Assembly (NCBI GenBank): GCA_937860195.1
Contig: CALMBN010000306.1
Span: 1 to 14,534, forward strand
Reading direction: 5' to 3'
Source of the DNA: an uncultured Novosphingobium sp.
GTDB taxonomy: Bacteria > Pseudomonadota > Alphaproteobacteria > Sphingomonadales > Sphingomonadaceae
Length of the DNA: 14,534 nucleotides
How positions within the stretch are numbered: position 1 is the first letter of the stretch; the number at the start of each line of letters is the position of its first letter. Positions 13,693 through 14,534 of the stretch are shown piece after piece. The notes beneath the pieces are model-generated. The model was not told the DNA's origin and ran no database searches. It saw only the letters and a program-made list of their open reading frames with translations. The position numbers were made by a program, and so were the translations under genes.

Positions 13693-14534
13693 GTGGCCAG
13701 CCAACCGCGTAAACCGGCAGAGGCCAGGCCGATTACCACGCACCCGCTGTTTCCAGCTGTCATTGCACTGTGGTTCGGGGCCTTGTTCGGGCTGGGCAGT
13801 CTCGCCGTCCGCCCTGCTCTGCTTGAATCGCTGATCATCCAGAGCCGGATCGATCTGATCGTGGCGGCGGCAGCGCCGCCAATCGGGATGACTGCCCGCA
13901 TTCTCGTGGCGTTGGTGCTGACGGCGATCGGCAGTGCTGTTGGGCTCACCGTCGCCCGCCGCCTGATCCAACCCAAAATGGAAGCCCATGAACACAAGCG
14001 CAGCACAATGTTTGGTCATTCCGTCGAGGAGCAACCGCGCAACCGCACCGCTTATGTCGAACCGTCGCTCCGCAGCGCGCTTCCAGTGGCCGACGAAGTC
14101 GATGCCAATGGCGCGCCCGAAGCGGGCGGGTTGACCCAGCGCCGCCGCGCGCTGACAATGGAAAAGCACGAGCGTGAAATCACGTCGTGCGATCAGGCGC
14201 CGCTGCCGGGAGGTGCGCCGCAAATTCTCGACATCTCGCGGGTCGGCATGGCCAGCGCTTCGGCCGATGATCAACGGACGAATTCCGGCAGACTGGCTGT
14301 CGGCCCCGCGTCCATGGATGAGTTCACAGTCCCTGATGATCGCCCGATATCTGGAGTGATCCCGCAGGCGGCAACAAGCGACAACAGGAAGGCGGAATTC
14401 GCCATATCAGTTGGCTTTGAGAGCTCTGCCTTCGCCGCTCCCGAGCCAAACCCCCTGTTCGCACCGCGCGCGCTGCCATTGCAGGCCACGCCTGTCGGTT
14501 CTGCTATTGATCCGCAGGCTGCGGCTGCGCCGAC
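13693..14534 (+). CDS. Uncharacterised membrane protein with long hydrophilic tail (3' end outside the window)
   Basis: An open frame of 280 codons runs to the right edge without a stop. Residues 18-38 and 68-88 form two likely membrane helices ('LFPAVIALWFGALFGLGSLAV' region and 'ARILVALVLTAIGSAVG' region). From about residue 90 the sequence is basic and then low-complexity, rich in Ala, Pro, Ser, Asp and Glu, as expected of a disordered cytoplasmic or periplasmic tail. The start GTG 13693 is preferred because AAAGGGG ends 9 bases upstream; ATG 13687 would be only 3 bases from it. I have an impression that similar proteins recur in Sphingomonadales beside exosortase A genes, but no function is known. 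Codon choice drifts to less G/C-ending codons in the tail. The opposite-strand frame here has no protein-like features. Confidence 0.7.
   Translation, partial: MASQPRKPAEARPITTHPLFPAVIALWFGALFGLGSLAVRPALLESLIIQSRIDLIVAAAAPPIGMTARILVALVLTAIGSAVGLTVARRLIQPKMEAHEHKRSTMFGHSVEEQPRNRTAYVEPSLRSALPVADEVDANGAPEAGGLTQRRRALTMEKHEREITSCDQAPLPGGAPQILDISRVGMASASADDQRTNSGRLAVGPASMDEFTVPDDRPISGVIPQAATSDNRKAEFAISVGFESSAFAAPEPNPLFAPRALPLQATPVGSAIDPQAAAAP

Noticed and set aside
13675..14274. 199-codon minus-strand open frame opposite the right-end membrane protein
   Set aside because: The plus frame has a ribosome site and two clean membrane helices; the minus frame is Arg/Gln/His-rich and would sit alone against the direction of its neighbours.

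Overview
The window looks like a piece of an alphaproteobacterial chromosome, most likely from the Sphingomonadales. The evidence is the moderately high GC, the short zinc-free L33 gene next to lolA, an intracellular PHB depolymerase of the alpha/beta-proteobacterial type, an MsbA-related ABC exporter of the kind common in alphaproteobacteria, and glycan genes of the exosortase A (PEP-CTERM) type. This placement rests on recognising families by eye; no search was run.

Left end (1-1476). A 52-residue C-terminal gene fragment with almost exclusively G/C-ending codons stops at 160. It is followed by 450 bases without a convincing gene. That stretch holds a small repeat/hairpin patch and one very good intrinsic terminator reading leftward. 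Then come lolA (lipoprotein chaperone) and rpmG (ribosomal protein L33), both on the minus strand.

Central metabolic and envelope block (1648-9729). phhA (phenylalanine hydroxylase, plus strand) converges on a minus-strand pair, an MsbA-type ABC exporter followed by uppP, whose stop and start codons share one base. A divergent intergenic region with a clear TGC/GCA palindrome separates the exporter from phaZ (PHB depolymerase, plus strand). Converging on phaZ is a leftward series: a MaoC-type dehydratase, a thiolase, a carboxymuconolactone decarboxylase-family protein and a DUF4126 membrane protein. GC-rich inverted repeats lie between phaZ and the DUF4126 gene and between the maoC and thiolase genes. 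The thiolase, the MaoC protein and the depolymerase all fit acyl-CoA/PHA carbon-storage metabolism.

Right end (9776-14534). This is an exosortase A-associated exopolysaccharide/glycosylation region. On the minus strand, a 41-residue one-helix membrane protein, an O-glycosylation ligase/polymerase and an acyltransferase-3 protein overlap one another and are probably translationally coupled. Divergently, on the plus strand, lie an exosortase A-type family 4 glycosyltransferase and an uncharacterised two-helix membrane protein with a long hydrophilic tail that runs off the window. The exosortase itself is not in the window.

No obviously new biological system is visible. The best leads are the overlapped micro-protein in the glycan operon, the palindrome upstream of phaZ, the uncharacterised right-end protein, and the odd left end, where a distant leftward terminator and a foreign-looking gene fragment sit downstream of lolA.
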